From NCBI GenBank assembly GCA_963662355.1, contig OY759361.1, positions 1,116,001 to 1,180,000 of the forward strand: a DNA stretch of 64,000 bases. The letters are read 5' to 3'. This stretch comes from WTFY01 sp026713925 (GTDB lineage Bacteria > Pseudomonadota > Gammaproteobacteria > UBA4575). A program made the position numbers and the translations under genes. The stretch's first letter is position 1. Every line of letters starts with the position of its first letter. The notes below the pieces were generated by a model, which was given only the letters and a program-made list of their open reading frames with translations, was not told the origin of the DNA and did no database searches. Below, in pieces: positions 18,232 through 26,217 of this stretch.

Positions 18232-18477
18232 CCTTTTTAGCCAGCCAACAAAACCGCCCTCCTGTGCAGGCTCTTCAGCGGGTTCCCGAACGCCGGGTTT
18301 CACGGCAGCAGGTTCCGGGGTCCGTGTCTCGGCCGGTGCACCCTGAGCAATCTTGCGGGCAGCCTCGTGGTGGCGTCGAAGCACGGAATCTGTTGGAACC
18401 GTGTCGCTGTCAGCTCCTTTGCGGGCAGCCTCGTGGTGGCGTCGAAGCACGGAATCTGTTGGGACGGTGTCGCTCAT
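18217..18477 (-). CDS. small protein with internal 22-residue tandem duplication
   Basis: 86 residues. Residues 2-23 and 24-45 are near-identical copies of a unit containing DTVPTDSVLRRHHEAARK. A Pro/Glu/Ala-rich linker follows, then a C-terminal GGFVGWLKRLFCG tail rich in aromatic and basic residues. Such a tail could be an amphipathic or peptide-ligand motif. The duplication is equally clear in DNA (66-base period), so it is recent. Function is not recognised; it may be a real small gene because the frame is kept through both copies. Confidence 0.5.
   Translation of the reverse strand: MSDTVPTDSVLRRHHEAARKGADSDTVPTDSVLRRHHEAARKIAQGAPAETRTPEPAAVKPGVREPAEEPAQEGGFVGWLKRLFCG
18355..18474. repeat. 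tandem direct repeat, two copies of 54 bases at 66-base period
   Basis: Copies at 18355-18408 and 18421-18474 differ at only two of 54 positions, including a run of 42 identical bases. The period is a multiple of three, and the repeat lies within the 86-residue reading frame on the minus strand. Confidence 0.9.
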
Positions 18478-18650
18478 GGTCGTGACCTCGCTTGGACTTG
18501 TCGTATCAGTCTGGATCAGGGCCTGTCACCCCGGATCCGCCTAGACTGTAGCATTATTCGCACAGCGATGCACAGATTAGTGTAGCCGTGGGCGACAGGA
18601 ATCCGGTTGACTGGACTGCCTTTTGCGGGGTGCAGGAAACTGTGGAAGTT

Positions 18651-18679
18651 TTAACTGCCGGGCCATAAGCTGTTATGAT
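18651..18679 (+). promoter_or_regulatory. predicted sigma-70 promoter of folE
   Basis: TTAACT, 17 bases, TATGAT, about 50 bases before the folE ATG at 18730. Good spacing and five or four of six consensus matches; prediction only. Confidence 0.5.
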
Positions 18680-18729
18680 CACGGCCGCAAAGGTTGTATC
18701 ATGGATGCACGAATTCCTGGAATCTATAC

Positions 18730-19362
18730 ATGAACAGAAAGGCGCTGGAAATGCTTGCCGGTGGGCGCTACCTGGAAGAACGCACAGCTTCACAAAGGGG
18801 TGAGCGCGATCTGGAGCTTGAAGTACAGGTGCGCAAGATGCTGCAGCTGATCGGGGAAAATCCCGAGCGTGAAGGGTTGGTGGACACACCAAGACGGGTT
18901 TCCAGTGCCCTGCATTATTTGACCAGCGGGTATGAACTTACCGTAGAGGATGCCGTGAGCGATGCGTTGTTTGAGGAGTCCTGCGAGGAGATGGTGATCG
19001 TGAAAGATGTGGAGTTCTACTCCCTGTGCGAGCACCACATACTGCCTTTCTTTGGCCGTGCACACATTGGTTATTTGCCAAAAGGGCGAGTCATTGGTCT
19101 GAGCAAGATTGCCCGTGTGGTGGATATCTTTGCAAGGCGCCTGCAGGTACAGGAAAGGCTTACCAACCAGATTGCCAGCGGGTTGCTGGAGGTGCTGAAT
19201 GCGCACGGCGTTGCAGTGGTGCTTGAAGCAAGCCATTTCTGCATGGTCATGCGCGGTGTCCAGAAGCAAAACAGCAAGACGGTTACCAGTTCCATGCTGG
19301 GTGCCTTCAGGGATGACTCCCGCTCACGATCGGAATTCATGGAACTGATCCGACAGCCGTAG
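18730..19362 (+). CDS. folE: GTP cyclohydrolase I
   Basis: 210 residues. It opens GTP to 7,8-dihydroneopterin triphosphate for folate and queuosine-type pathways. Signatures: NPEREGLVDTPRRV, DVEFYSLCEHHILPFFG (zinc ligands Cys and His), GRVIGLSKIARVVDIFARR, and SHFCMVMRGVQKQNS, which gives the third zinc ligand. This is the canonical zinc-dependent FolE1, not FolE2. ATG at 18730 fits family length; an earlier in-frame start at 18694 would add 12 odd residues. It converges with the yciI gene. Confidence 0.96.
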   Translation: MNRKALEMLAGGRYLEERTASQRGERDLELEVQVRKMLQLIGENPEREGLVDTPRRVSSALHYLTSGYELTVEDAVSDALFEESCEEMVIVKDVEFYSLCEHHILPFFGRAHIGYLPKGRVIGLSKIARVVDIFARRLQVQERLTNQIASGLLEVLNAHGVAVVLEASHFCMVMRGVQKQNSKTVTSSMLGAFRDDSRSRSEFMELIRQP

Positions 19363-19394
19363 GGGCTGTCCGGTCTTCGGTGGCGTTTCAACGC

Positions 19395-19694
19395 TCAGGG
19401 CAGGACGCGCTTGAAAGGTTTGACAACGACGCTCGCATACACCCCGGCGTCGATATACGGGTCTGCATCGGCCCATTCCTGGGCGGCCTGCTGGGATTCG
19501 AATTCTGCAATGATCAGGCTCCCGGTAAAGCCCGCTTCACCCGGGTCGGGACTGTCTACTGCAGGGTGGGGGCCGGCCAGCACGAGACGCCCCTGGTTTT
19601 TCAGTTCATCCAGGCGCGCAATATGCTGGTCCCGAACAGACTTGCGTTTGGCTAGACTGTTGCCGACGTCCTGGCTGATGATGGCGTAAAGCAT
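19395..19694 (-). CDS. yciI: YciI-like protein
   Basis: 99 residues from the ATG at 19694, starting MLYAIISQDV. The YciI fold (ferredoxin-like) is recognised from RDQHIARLDELKNQGRL, the conserved AGPHPA with its His, GSLIIAEFESQQAAQEWADADPY, and a terminal VKPFKRVLP. Family members are small cytosolic enzymes of mostly unknown reaction; the conserved His/Asp pair suggests catalysis. In related bacteria it often neighbours scpAB or yciO-type genes, as here. Confidence 0.85.
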   Translation of the reverse strand: MLYAIISQDVGNSLAKRKSVRDQHIARLDELKNQGRLVLAGPHPAVDSPDPGEAGFTGSLIIAEFESQQAAQEWADADPYIDAGVYASVVVKPFKRVLP

Positions 19695-19925
19695 CGCAGT
19701 TGATAACAGGGTGATTGATATAACAGCGGTTAGCGGGAGAATATCGCGGTGCGAGTACAATGATGGAGCCAAGCATAGCAGATTATCTGCAGTGTACCCA
19801 GATATCGTCTGCCTGCATGTCCCCGGGATGCCATGATGCACCGGGCAACTGCCTGTTCATCCTGACAGGAATGCGCAACTGGGCTGGTACGCGATGAACC
19901 CCGCAGCGATGGTCTTGATGGTCCC

Positions 19926-20552
19926 ATGTCCCAGTATTTTGTAATTCATCCCGAAAGGGCACAAGCACGCCTGATACAGCGGGCTGTGGAAATTGTCGGC
20001 CAAGGCGGCCTGATCGCCTACCCGACGGATTCCTGCTATGCCTTGGGCTGTCATATCGGGGACAAGCGGGCCATGCAGAGGATCCGCAGGATTCGCCAGC
20101 TGGATGAGAAACACCATTTTACCCTGGTATGCCGCGACCTGTCCGAGCTGTCCAACTATGCATTGGTGGATAACAGTGCCTACCGGCTTATGAAGCGCTG
20201 TACACCCGGACCGTACACTTTTCTGCTGAAGGCGACCCACGAGGTGCCACGCCGTCTGCTGGCACCGAAACGAAGGACGATCGGTTTGAGGGTCCCGGCT
20301 CACCCCGTTGCCTTGCAGATATGTGAAGCACTGGGCGGACCGTTGATGAGCAGTTCGCTGATACTGCCCGATGACCCGGAACCCTTGTCGGACCCGCAGG
20401 CGATGCGTGAACTCCTGGAGCATGATGTCGATCTGGTGATCGACAGCGGGTATTGCGGGGTCGAGGTGACCACGGTCATCGACTTGACCCGGGAAAGTCC
20501 GGCGGTGTTGCGCCAGGGCAAGGGTGACACCGACTGGCTCTCCAGGACGTAG
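19926..20552 (+). CDS. YciO/YrdC-family L-threonylcarbamoyladenylate synthase-like protein
   Basis: 208 residues. The YrdC fold is seen in GGLIAYPTDSCYALGC, KHHFTLVCRDLSELSNYA, PGPYTFLLKAT, RRTIGLRVPAHP and GPLMSSSLILP. YrdC/Sua5 proteins make threonylcarbamoyl-AMP for t6A tRNA modification. This branch looks like YciO, with no Sua5 domain and an altered KRxxxKP region, and its activity is weak or uncertain in relatives. First of a plus-strand chain reaching rluB. Confidence 0.85.
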   Translation: MSQYFVIHPERAQARLIQRAVEIVGQGGLIAYPTDSCYALGCHIGDKRAMQRIRRIRQLDEKHHFTLVCRDLSELSNYALVDNSAYRLMKRCTPGPYTFLLKATHEVPRRLLAPKRRTIGLRVPAHPVALQICEALGGPLMSSSLILPDDPEPLSDPQAMRELLEHDVDLVIDSGYCGVEVTTVIDLTRESPAVLRQGKGDTDWLSRT

Positions 20553-20595
20553 TGGTGCAACCCCGCGGTAATGCTGCGTATAATAAGCCCTGTCG

Positions 20596-21246
20596 ATGAA
20601 CACCATGCAAACCATTGCCATATGGGCCATACCGGTTCTGTTTGCCATCACTCTGCATGAGGTGGCCCACGGGTGGGCAGCCAGGCACTACGGTGACCAC
20701 ACGGCTGCGATCATGGGCAGGCTGAGCCTGAATCCTATCCGCCACATTGATGTATTCGGAACGATCCTGGTGCCGGCTGTGCTGATTATTCTCGTGGGGT
20801 TTGGATTTGGATGGGCCAAACCTGTACCGGTCAATTTCAATCAGCTGCGCAATCCAAAACGGGACATGATCTGGGTGGCCGCGGCCGGTCCTGCTGCCAA
20901 CCTGGTAATGGCCCTGGCATGGGCCATGATCATGAAGATCGGGCTCCTGCTGCCGGGCCAGTCTGAATGGGTTGCCACGCCCCTGATCCTTGCGGGTCAG
21001 GCCGGGATCATCATTAACCTTGTACTGTTCCTGCTTAATCTGCTGCCTGTTCCCCCCCTGGATGGCGGCAGGATCCTGACGGGACTCGCCCCGGCACGCT
21101 TTACCGGCTTTCTGACAAGGATTGAGCCAATAGGCATGTTTATCGTGTTCGGGTTGCTGGCGCTGGGTGGGCTGAAGGTAATCCTGTATCCCCCTCTCAG
21201 GTTTCTGTCGTCCATAATCGGCGGCTTTTTTGGGATTCCAATCTGA
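20596..21246 (+). CDS. site-2 protease family membrane metalloprotease (M50)
   Basis: 216 residues with several membrane segments. The zinc site HEVAH lies near residue 17 in the first helix, and the second ligand motif NLLPVPPLDGGR is in a later helix. GWAARHYGD and GRLSLNPIRHID between them are typical of the compact bacterial S2P/Rip-like branch without PDZ domain. It cleaves unknown membrane substrates. A TATAAT-like box at 20579-20584 sits just upstream, but the gene is probably mostly read with its neighbours; trpS starts 6 bases after it. Confidence 0.9.
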   Translation: MNTMQTIAIWAIPVLFAITLHEVAHGWAARHYGDHTAAIMGRLSLNPIRHIDVFGTILVPAVLIILVGFGFGWAKPVPVNFNQLRNPKRDMIWVAAAGPAANLVMALAWAMIMKIGLLLPGQSEWVATPLILAGQAGIIINLVLFLLNLLPVPPLDGGRILTGLAPARFTGFLTRIEPIGMFIVFGLLALGGLKVILYPPLRFLSSIIGGFFGIPI

Positions 21247-21252
21247 AAATCG

Positions 21253-22470
21253 GTGAACGTTAATCCATTGCAAAACAAGCGTGTCCTTTCAGGCATGCGG
21301 CCTACCGGTGCATTGCATCTGGGTCATTTGCACGGAGTGCTGCATAACTGGGTCAGGCTGCAGCACACACATGAGTGTTTTTTCTTTGTCGCGGACTGGC
21401 ATGCGCTGACGACCGAATATGACAATACCCGGGTGATTTCCAGGAGCGTGACGGACATGGTCGTTGACTGGCTGGCGGCAGGTGTCAATCCGAGTGCTGC
21501 GACCCTGTTTATCCAGTCACACATACCGGAACATGCGGAGCTGCACCTGCTGCTGTCGATGATCACCCCGCTGGGCTGGCTGGAGCGTGTACCCACCTAT
21601 AAGGACCAGCAGGAGAAGCTGAAGGAGAAGGATCTGGCGACCTATGGATTCCTGGGCTACCCGCTGTTACAGAGTGCGGATATCCTGATGTACCGCGCAG
21701 GCCATGTGCCGGTGGGTGAAGATCAGGTCGCACATGTAGAGCTCACCCGCGAGGTCGCGCGAAGGTTCAATTTCCTGTACGGCAAAGAGCCGGATTTTGA
21801 GGAGAAGGCAAAGCTGGCCATTGCCAAGATGGGTAAAAAGAATGCCGGGCTTTACCGCAGGCACCGCAAACGCTATCAGGAGCAGGGAGACCAGGAGTCT
21901 TTGGAAATCGCACAGGCCCTGCTGGAGACCCAGCAGAATATATCGATTGGCGACAAAGAACGGTTGTTCGGCTATTTGCAGGGTGAGGGGAAAACCATTT
22001 TACCGGAACCGCAGCCCCTGCTGGCCAAGACCCTGAAGATGACCGGGCTGGATGGGCAAAAGATGTCAAAGTCGTATCGCAATACCATTTCCCTGCGCGA
22101 ACAGGCTGTGGAGGTTGAAAAGAAGATTCGCACCATGCCGACGGACCCTGCGCGTGTGAAGCGCACCGACCCGGGGGACCCGGAGAAATGCCCGGTATGG
22201 CAGCTGCACAAGATTTATTCCCGGGATGAGGTCAAGTCATGGGCCGAGGAGGGCTGTCGCAGTGCCGGAATCGGCTGTATCGAGTGCAAGCAGCCCGTGA
22301 TTGATTCCGTGGAAAATGAACTCAAGCCTATTCGTGAACGTGCAGCCGAATACCTGAAGGATGAGTCCACCGTACACAGTATCATCAAGGAAGGGTGTGA
22401 ACAGGCCCGTGATGTGGCCCGTGATACGCTGGATGATGTCAGGGAAGCAATTGGGTTATCATACCGGTAG
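21253..22470 (+). CDS. trpS: tryptophanyl-tRNA synthetase (long form)
   Basis: 405 residues from a GTG start. Class I signatures: SGMRPTGALHLGHLHG (HIGH) and DGQKMSKSYRNT (KMSKS). Between YGKEPDF and PEPQPLLAKT lies an insertion of about 70 residues that is absent from E. coli TrpS but present in a branch found in Pseudomonas and other proteobacteria. The C-terminal part is charged and helical. It sits between the M50 protease and scpA with gaps of 6 and 2 bases. Confidence 0.96.
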   Translation: MNVNPLQNKRVLSGMRPTGALHLGHLHGVLHNWVRLQHTHECFFFVADWHALTTEYDNTRVISRSVTDMVVDWLAAGVNPSAATLFIQSHIPEHAELHLLLSMITPLGWLERVPTYKDQQEKLKEKDLATYGFLGYPLLQSADILMYRAGHVPVGEDQVAHVELTREVARRFNFLYGKEPDFEEKAKLAIAKMGKKNAGLYRRHRKRYQEQGDQESLEIAQALLETQQNISIGDKERLFGYLQGEGKTILPEPQPLLAKTLKMTGLDGQKMSKSYRNTISLREQAVEVEKKIRTMPTDPARVKRTDPGDPEKCPVWQLHKIYSRDEVKSWAEEGCRSAGIGCIECKQPVIDSVENELKPIRERAAEYLKDESTVHSIIKEGCEQARDVARDTLDDVREAIGLSYR

Positions 22471-22472
22471 GC

Positions 22473-23315
22473 ATGGCCATGGCAAAAACTGATCCGTCAC
22501 CACAGAACCGGCTTCAGGCAGAACTGCCGTTCGCAGTAGTGAAAGGCGAGCCCATGACGGTGCCGCCGGAAGACCTGTACATCCCGCCTGATGCCCTGGA
22601 AATCTTTCTCGACGCCTTCGAAGGCCCGCTTGATCTGCTGCTGTATTTAATCAAGCGGCAGAATCTGGATATCCTGGCGCTGCCCATCCTGCGGATTACC
22701 CAGCAGTACATGGAGTACATCGAGTTGATGAAGGAAGTGCGCCTCGAGCTTGCAGCGGAGTACCTGGTCATGGCGGCCATGCTGGCAGAGATCAAGTCGC
22801 GCCTGCTGTTGCCACAGCCCGTCTGCGAGGAGGATGAGGAGGATCCGCGTCTGGACCTGATCCGCAGGCTGCAGGAATACGAAAGGTTCAAGAAAACCTC
22901 TGAGCAGATCGACGAGTTGCCCCGCATGCACCGGGATACCTTTGAAGTATCCGCCATGCAGTCGGCATGCAAGGAGGAAAGACCGCGCCCGAATGTGGAC
23001 CTGAAAGACCTGCTGTGTGCCTTTCATGAGGTCATACAGCGTGCCCAAATGTTCGCCAGCCACCTTATCCAGCGCGAACACCTGTCAGTGAGGGAACGGA
23101 TGTCCCGCATACTGGGTGTCTTGAACGTCGAGGATTTTGTGGAGTTTCAAAGGTTATTTGATGTGGAGGAAGGGCGGGGAGGCGTTGTGGTCACTTTTCT
23201 TGCATTGCTGGAACTGCTCAGGAATCATGCCGTTGAACTGGTGCAGTCCAAGCCCTTCGCACCCATCTATGTCAAGCCTGCTGTCAAGGGTCCTGTGGAG
23301 GACGGGTATTCATGA
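22473..23315 (+). CDS. scpA: segregation and condensation protein A
   Basis: 280 residues. The kleisin N-terminal block FEGPLDLLLYLIKRQNLDIL is clear, then YLVMAAMLAEIKSRLLLP, a long acidic/charged linker, and a C-terminal winged helix (VVVTFLALLELLRNHAVEL). It links the SMC heads to ScpB in the chromosome condensin. It starts 2 bases after trpS and overlaps scpB by 4 bases, so the three are one operon. Confidence 0.94.
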   Translation: MAMAKTDPSPQNRLQAELPFAVVKGEPMTVPPEDLYIPPDALEIFLDAFEGPLDLLLYLIKRQNLDILALPILRITQQYMEYIELMKEVRLELAAEYLVMAAMLAEIKSRLLLPQPVCEEDEEDPRLDLIRRLQEYERFKKTSEQIDELPRMHRDTFEVSAMQSACKEERPRPNVDLKDLLCAFHEVIQRAQMFASHLIQREHLSVRERMSRILGVLNVEDFVEFQRLFDVEEGRGGVVVTFLALLELLRNHAVELVQSKPFAPIYVKPAVKGPVEDGYS

Positions 23316-23953
23316 ATGATGTGAAAGTCAAGCGGGTGGTCGAGGCAGCCCTCATGGCGTCCGATGTGGCATTGAGCGTCGACCGGCTGATGTTGCTGTT
23401 TGAGCCTGATGCAGAAAAGCCCAGCCGCCTGCAGGTCAAGAATGCTATCACCGCCCTGCAGGAGGAATGTGAGGGCAAGGGTGTGGAGCTTCGCAGGATA
23501 GCGAGTGGCTGGCGATACCAGACACGTCCGGATGTACAGCCCTGGGTCGCACGCCTGTGGCAGGAAAAACCCCCGCGTTATTCACGAGCCCTGCTTGAAA
23601 CGCTGTCATTGATTGTGTATCGCCAGCCGATCACGCGTGGCGAAATCGAGGAAGTCCGGGGGGTAAGCGTGAGCAGCAGCATCATCAAGACCCTGCTCGA
23701 GCGGGAATGGGTGCGTGTTGTGGGACACAAGGAAGTACCTGGCCGGCCTGCCCTGTATGGAAGCACCCGGCAGTTTCTTGATTATTTCAACCTGAAATCG
23801 CTCGATGAGCTGCCGACCCTTGCAGAGTTGAAAGACCTGGACCTGTCGCACCCGGAACTGGATTTGCCGAACCCCCAGGAGGGCGAAAAACCACCGTTGC
23901 AGGTTGTTGCAGAGTCTGGAGAACTGGTCGATACGGGCAAAACCCGTCATTGA
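23312..23953 (+). CDS. scpB: segregation and condensation protein B
   Basis: 213 residues with two winged-helix domains. Family signatures are VVEAALMASDVALSVDRL, then YSRALLETLSLIVYRQPITRGEIEEVRGV, and RVVGHKEVPGRPALYGSTRQFLDYF. It dimerises on the ScpA linker of the SMC complex. It overlaps scpA by 4 bases (ATGA) and is followed by rluB. Confidence 0.95.
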   Translation: MNDVKVKRVVEAALMASDVALSVDRLMLLFEPDAEKPSRLQVKNAITALQEECEGKGVELRRIASGWRYQTRPDVQPWVARLWQEKPPRYSRALLETLSLIVYRQPITRGEIEEVRGVSVSSSIIKTLLEREWVRVVGHKEVPGRPALYGSTRQFLDYFNLKSLDELPTLAELKDLDLSHPELDLPNPQEGEKPPLQVVAESGELVDTGKTRH

Positions 23954-24014
23954 CTCCAGCTGTCTTGCGTCCCTCTGCAAAAGAGATCAATTCCTTTGCC
24001 TGTTTCATATCCAG

Positions 24015-24755
24015 GTGTCACAAAGGATTCAAAAGCTGCTAGCTCACCTGGGCGTTGCCTCCCGCCGCCAGATTGAGTGCTGGATCGAGGCGGGGGAAGT
24101 CCTGGTCAATGGCGAATGCTGTGTCCTGGGACAGCGCATTCGGGGGGATGAACGCGTTTCGGTTTGCGGCACACCTGTCGACTTGCAGGCCCGTGTGCCA
24201 GTCAGGGTGCTCTTGTATCACAAGCCCGTGGGGGAGATCGTCTCACGGCGGGAGCCGCAACAGCGCGCCACGATTTTCGATCAGCTGCCAGACTTGGAGT
24301 CCGGTCGCTGGGTGTCCGTGGGACGTCTGGACCTCAATACATCAGGCATGTTGCTGCTGACCACTGACGGCATGCTCGCCCATGCATTGATGCATCCCGC
24401 AGGGGGGCTTGAACGGGAATACCGGGTGCGTGTTCACGGCACAATCACACATGAAATCCTGTCCTGCCTGCAGCAGGGTGTGCAGCTGGAGGACGGGATC
24501 GCCAGACTGACTGTCCTGGACATGCAGAAACCTTCCGGCACGAATACCTGGTGCCGGGTAATGCTGACGGAAGGCCGCAACCGCATCGTGCGAAGACTGT
24601 GGGAGTCACAGGGCCTGGAGGTAAACCGCCTGGTCCGCACGCGCTACGGACCGCTTGCCCTGCCGGCAACCTTGCGCCCGGGTGTATGGATCGAGCTCCC
24701 GGCCAGTCAGATCGGTCAGCTATACAGGGCTGCCCGTTGCGACAGCGGGCCATGA
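24015..24755 (+). CDS. rluB: 23S rRNA pseudouridine synthase B-like (RluB family)
   Basis: About 246 residues if started at the GTG at 24015 (V-S-Q-R-I-Q). An N-terminal S4 RNA-binding domain (IQKLLAHLGVASRRQIE, GEVLVNG) is followed by the RsuA/RluB catalytic domain with YHKPVGEIVSRRE and the catalytic Asp in GRLDLNTSGMLLLTTDG, then EGRNRIVRRLWESQG. It makes a single pseudouridine in the 23S peptidyl-transferase region. The start is uncertain: the frame opens as far back as 23904, inside scpB, and no strong ribosome site is visible. Its stop overlaps the next gene by ATGA. Confidence 0.88.
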   Translation: MSQRIQKLLAHLGVASRRQIECWIEAGEVLVNGECCVLGQRIRGDERVSVCGTPVDLQARVPVRVLLYHKPVGEIVSRREPQQRATIFDQLPDLESGRWVSVGRLDLNTSGMLLLTTDGMLAHALMHPAGGLEREYRVRVHGTITHEILSCLQQGVQLEDGIARLTVLDMQKPSGTNTWCRVMLTEGRNRIVRRLWESQGLEVNRLVRTRYGPLALPATLRPGVWIELPASQIGQLYRAARCDSGP

Positions 24756-25447
24756 GGGCTCACCCGGACAGCCCCCGGAGTTCCGGGGACCGGTGGGCGG
24801 GACAGGTATACAGGATGCTTCTGGACCAGCATGGCACGCGGAAGTGGTGGCCGGCCGAGAGCAGGTTTGAAGTGATGGTGGGGGCAATCCTTACACAGAA
24901 TACGGCCTGGACGAATGTCGAAAAGGCCATTGCCAACCTGAAGGCCGCTGACATGCTCGGCGTGAATGCGATCGTGCAGGCAGAACAGGAGGTTCTTGCG
25001 GGACTCATCAGGCCGTCCGGCTATTTCAATGTCAAGGCAAGGCGGCTCAGGAATTTTTGTGAATGGTATGCCGGCCAGGGCGGCTACGGGAAGCTGCGCT
25101 ACTGGCCTACGGCCAGGCTGCGTCAGGCATTACTGGGTGTGCATGGCGTGGGCCACGAGACCGCAGACGACATCCTGTTGTATGCCTTCAACCGGCCCGT
25201 TTTCGTTATCGATGCCTACACGCGCAGGGTCTTTGGACGCCTCGGGCACATCGGCGGAGATGAGCCGTATGATGAAATCCGTGCAGCATTTGAACAGCAG
25301 CTGACCAGTCGACCCAGGGTATTTGCAGAATATCATGCGCTGATTGTTCAACACGGCAAACATGTGTGCCAGTCACGCCCGAGATGCGGAGCCTGCACCC
25401 TGAATTCAGGGTGCAGGTTTTATAACTCGAATCGTCACTCGCAGTAA
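24752..25447 (+). CDS. endonuclease III-related HhH-GPD protein with [4Fe-4S] cysteines
   Basis: 231 residues from the ATG at 24752, which overlaps the rluB stop. FEVMVGAILTQNTAWTNVEKAI opens the HhH-GPD fold. The helix-hairpin-helix reads GVHGVGHETADDILLYA, followed by FVIDAYTRRV, which keeps the catalytic Asp. The lysine of bifunctional Nth is replaced by Glu (GHET instead of GRKT), as in the group related to endonuclease III. Four C-terminal cysteines (C-x5-C-x2-C-x5-C) should bind an Fe-S cluster. It likely excises damaged bases, but the substrate is unknown. Its end overlaps the convergent yciK stop by 13 bases. Confidence 0.88.
   Translation: MRAHPDSPRSSGDRWAGQVYRMLLDQHGTRKWWPAESRFEVMVGAILTQNTAWTNVEKAIANLKAADMLGVNAIVQAEQEVLAGLIRPSGYFNVKARRLRNFCEWYAGQGGYGKLRYWPTARLRQALLGVHGVGHETADDILLYAFNRPVFVIDAYTRRVFGRLGHIGGDEPYDEIRAAFEQQLTSRPRVFAEYHALIVQHGKHVCQSRPRCGACTLNSGCRFYNSNRHSQ
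25392..25417. terminator. perfect 26-base palindrome inside the end of the endonuclease III-like gene
   Basis: A self-complementary run from CCTGCACCC to GGGTGCAGG, centred on AATT, followed on the plus strand by TTTTAT. It lies 30 bases before the stop of one gene and just beyond the stop of the convergent yciK. It resembles an intrinsic terminator embedded in coding sequence that encodes part of the Fe-S cysteine loop. Confidence 0.5.
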
Positions 25448-26193
25448 TCAGGGTTTATCTTGTAGTTGACCCCCGTCGTACCCTGGCTGTCCGGTCCGAT
25501 GAAATACAGGTACGGTGCGACCACGTCTTCGGGAGCCGGGAAGGACTGGGGATTGATCCCGGGGAAGTGTGCCATTCTGAGCTTGGTCCGCACGGGCGCA
25601 GGGTCTACACCGTTCACGCGAATGGGTCTGTCGCCATCGAGTTCGTGGGCGAGCATTTCCAGCAGGCCCCGCTGCGCAGACTTGGCTACGGCATAGGCCC
25701 CCCAGTATGCTTTCGTACACTCGTGGGTGGAAAACACGATGCTGGGGTCCTGGGATGACTCCAGGATCGGGATGCAGCTGCGGATCAGCATGAACGCGGC
25801 ATGCTGGTTGACCGTGACCATGCGCAGCCAGGTATCCAGAGGATAGTTCCTGATACTGCGTAATGCCTCGAGGTGACCGGCATTCACCACCAGCGAGTCG
25901 ACAGGGGTGTCCTGGTTTTTGAGAAACCCGGATAGCCGGATGTAGTCCATCTCGCCGGCGCCCGCAAGGTCCATCGAATAGCATGCGTGCGCGTTCCCTG
26001 ATGTCTCTGCCAGTTCCTGCGAGAGAAGGTCCAGTTTCCGCTCATTCCTGGACACCAGGAGGAGCCTGGCCCCGTGTGCGGCGCACGCCCGTGCAAGGGC
26101 CCTGCCGATCCCGTCTGTGGCCCCGGTCAGCAGGACCACGCGGCCTTCAAGCCGGGCCGGGCTCATGCAGTACTCGTCGAGGTGCAGGTTCAA
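25435..26193 (-). CDS. yciK: YciK-like short-chain dehydrogenase/reductase
   Basis: 252 residues. Rossmann signature LLTGATDGIGRALAR near residue 22, LVVNAGHLEAL, and the catalytic Ser (FSTHE) and Tyr-Lys (YWGAYAVAKSAQ) typical of SDR oxidoreductases. The C-terminal RVNGVDPAPVRTKLR fits the YciK branch found next to gph/ubiG in gammaproteobacteria. The substrate is unknown. It is last of the minus-strand run mtaD-like, ubiG, gph, rmuC, yciK. Confidence 0.9.
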   Translation of the reverse strand: MNLHLDEYCMSPARLEGRVVLLTGATDGIGRALARACAAHGARLLLVSRNERKLDLLSQELAETSGNAHACYSMDLAGAGEMDYIRLSGFLKNQDTPVDSLVVNAGHLEALRSIRNYPLDTWLRMVTVNQHAAFMLIRSCIPILESSQDPSIVFSTHECTKAYWGAYAVAKSAQRGLLEMLAHELDGDRPIRVNGVDPAPVRTKLRMAHFPGINPQSFPAPEDVVAPYLYFIGPDSQGTTGVNYKINPDYCE

Positions 26194-26217
26194 GGGTAAA
26201 TGAGGGCAGTCCAGTGC

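Noticed and set aside
18355..18474. CRISPR-like direct repeat
   Set aside because: Only two copies with a 12-base gap, in a coding frame at a multiple of three; it is a gene-internal duplication.
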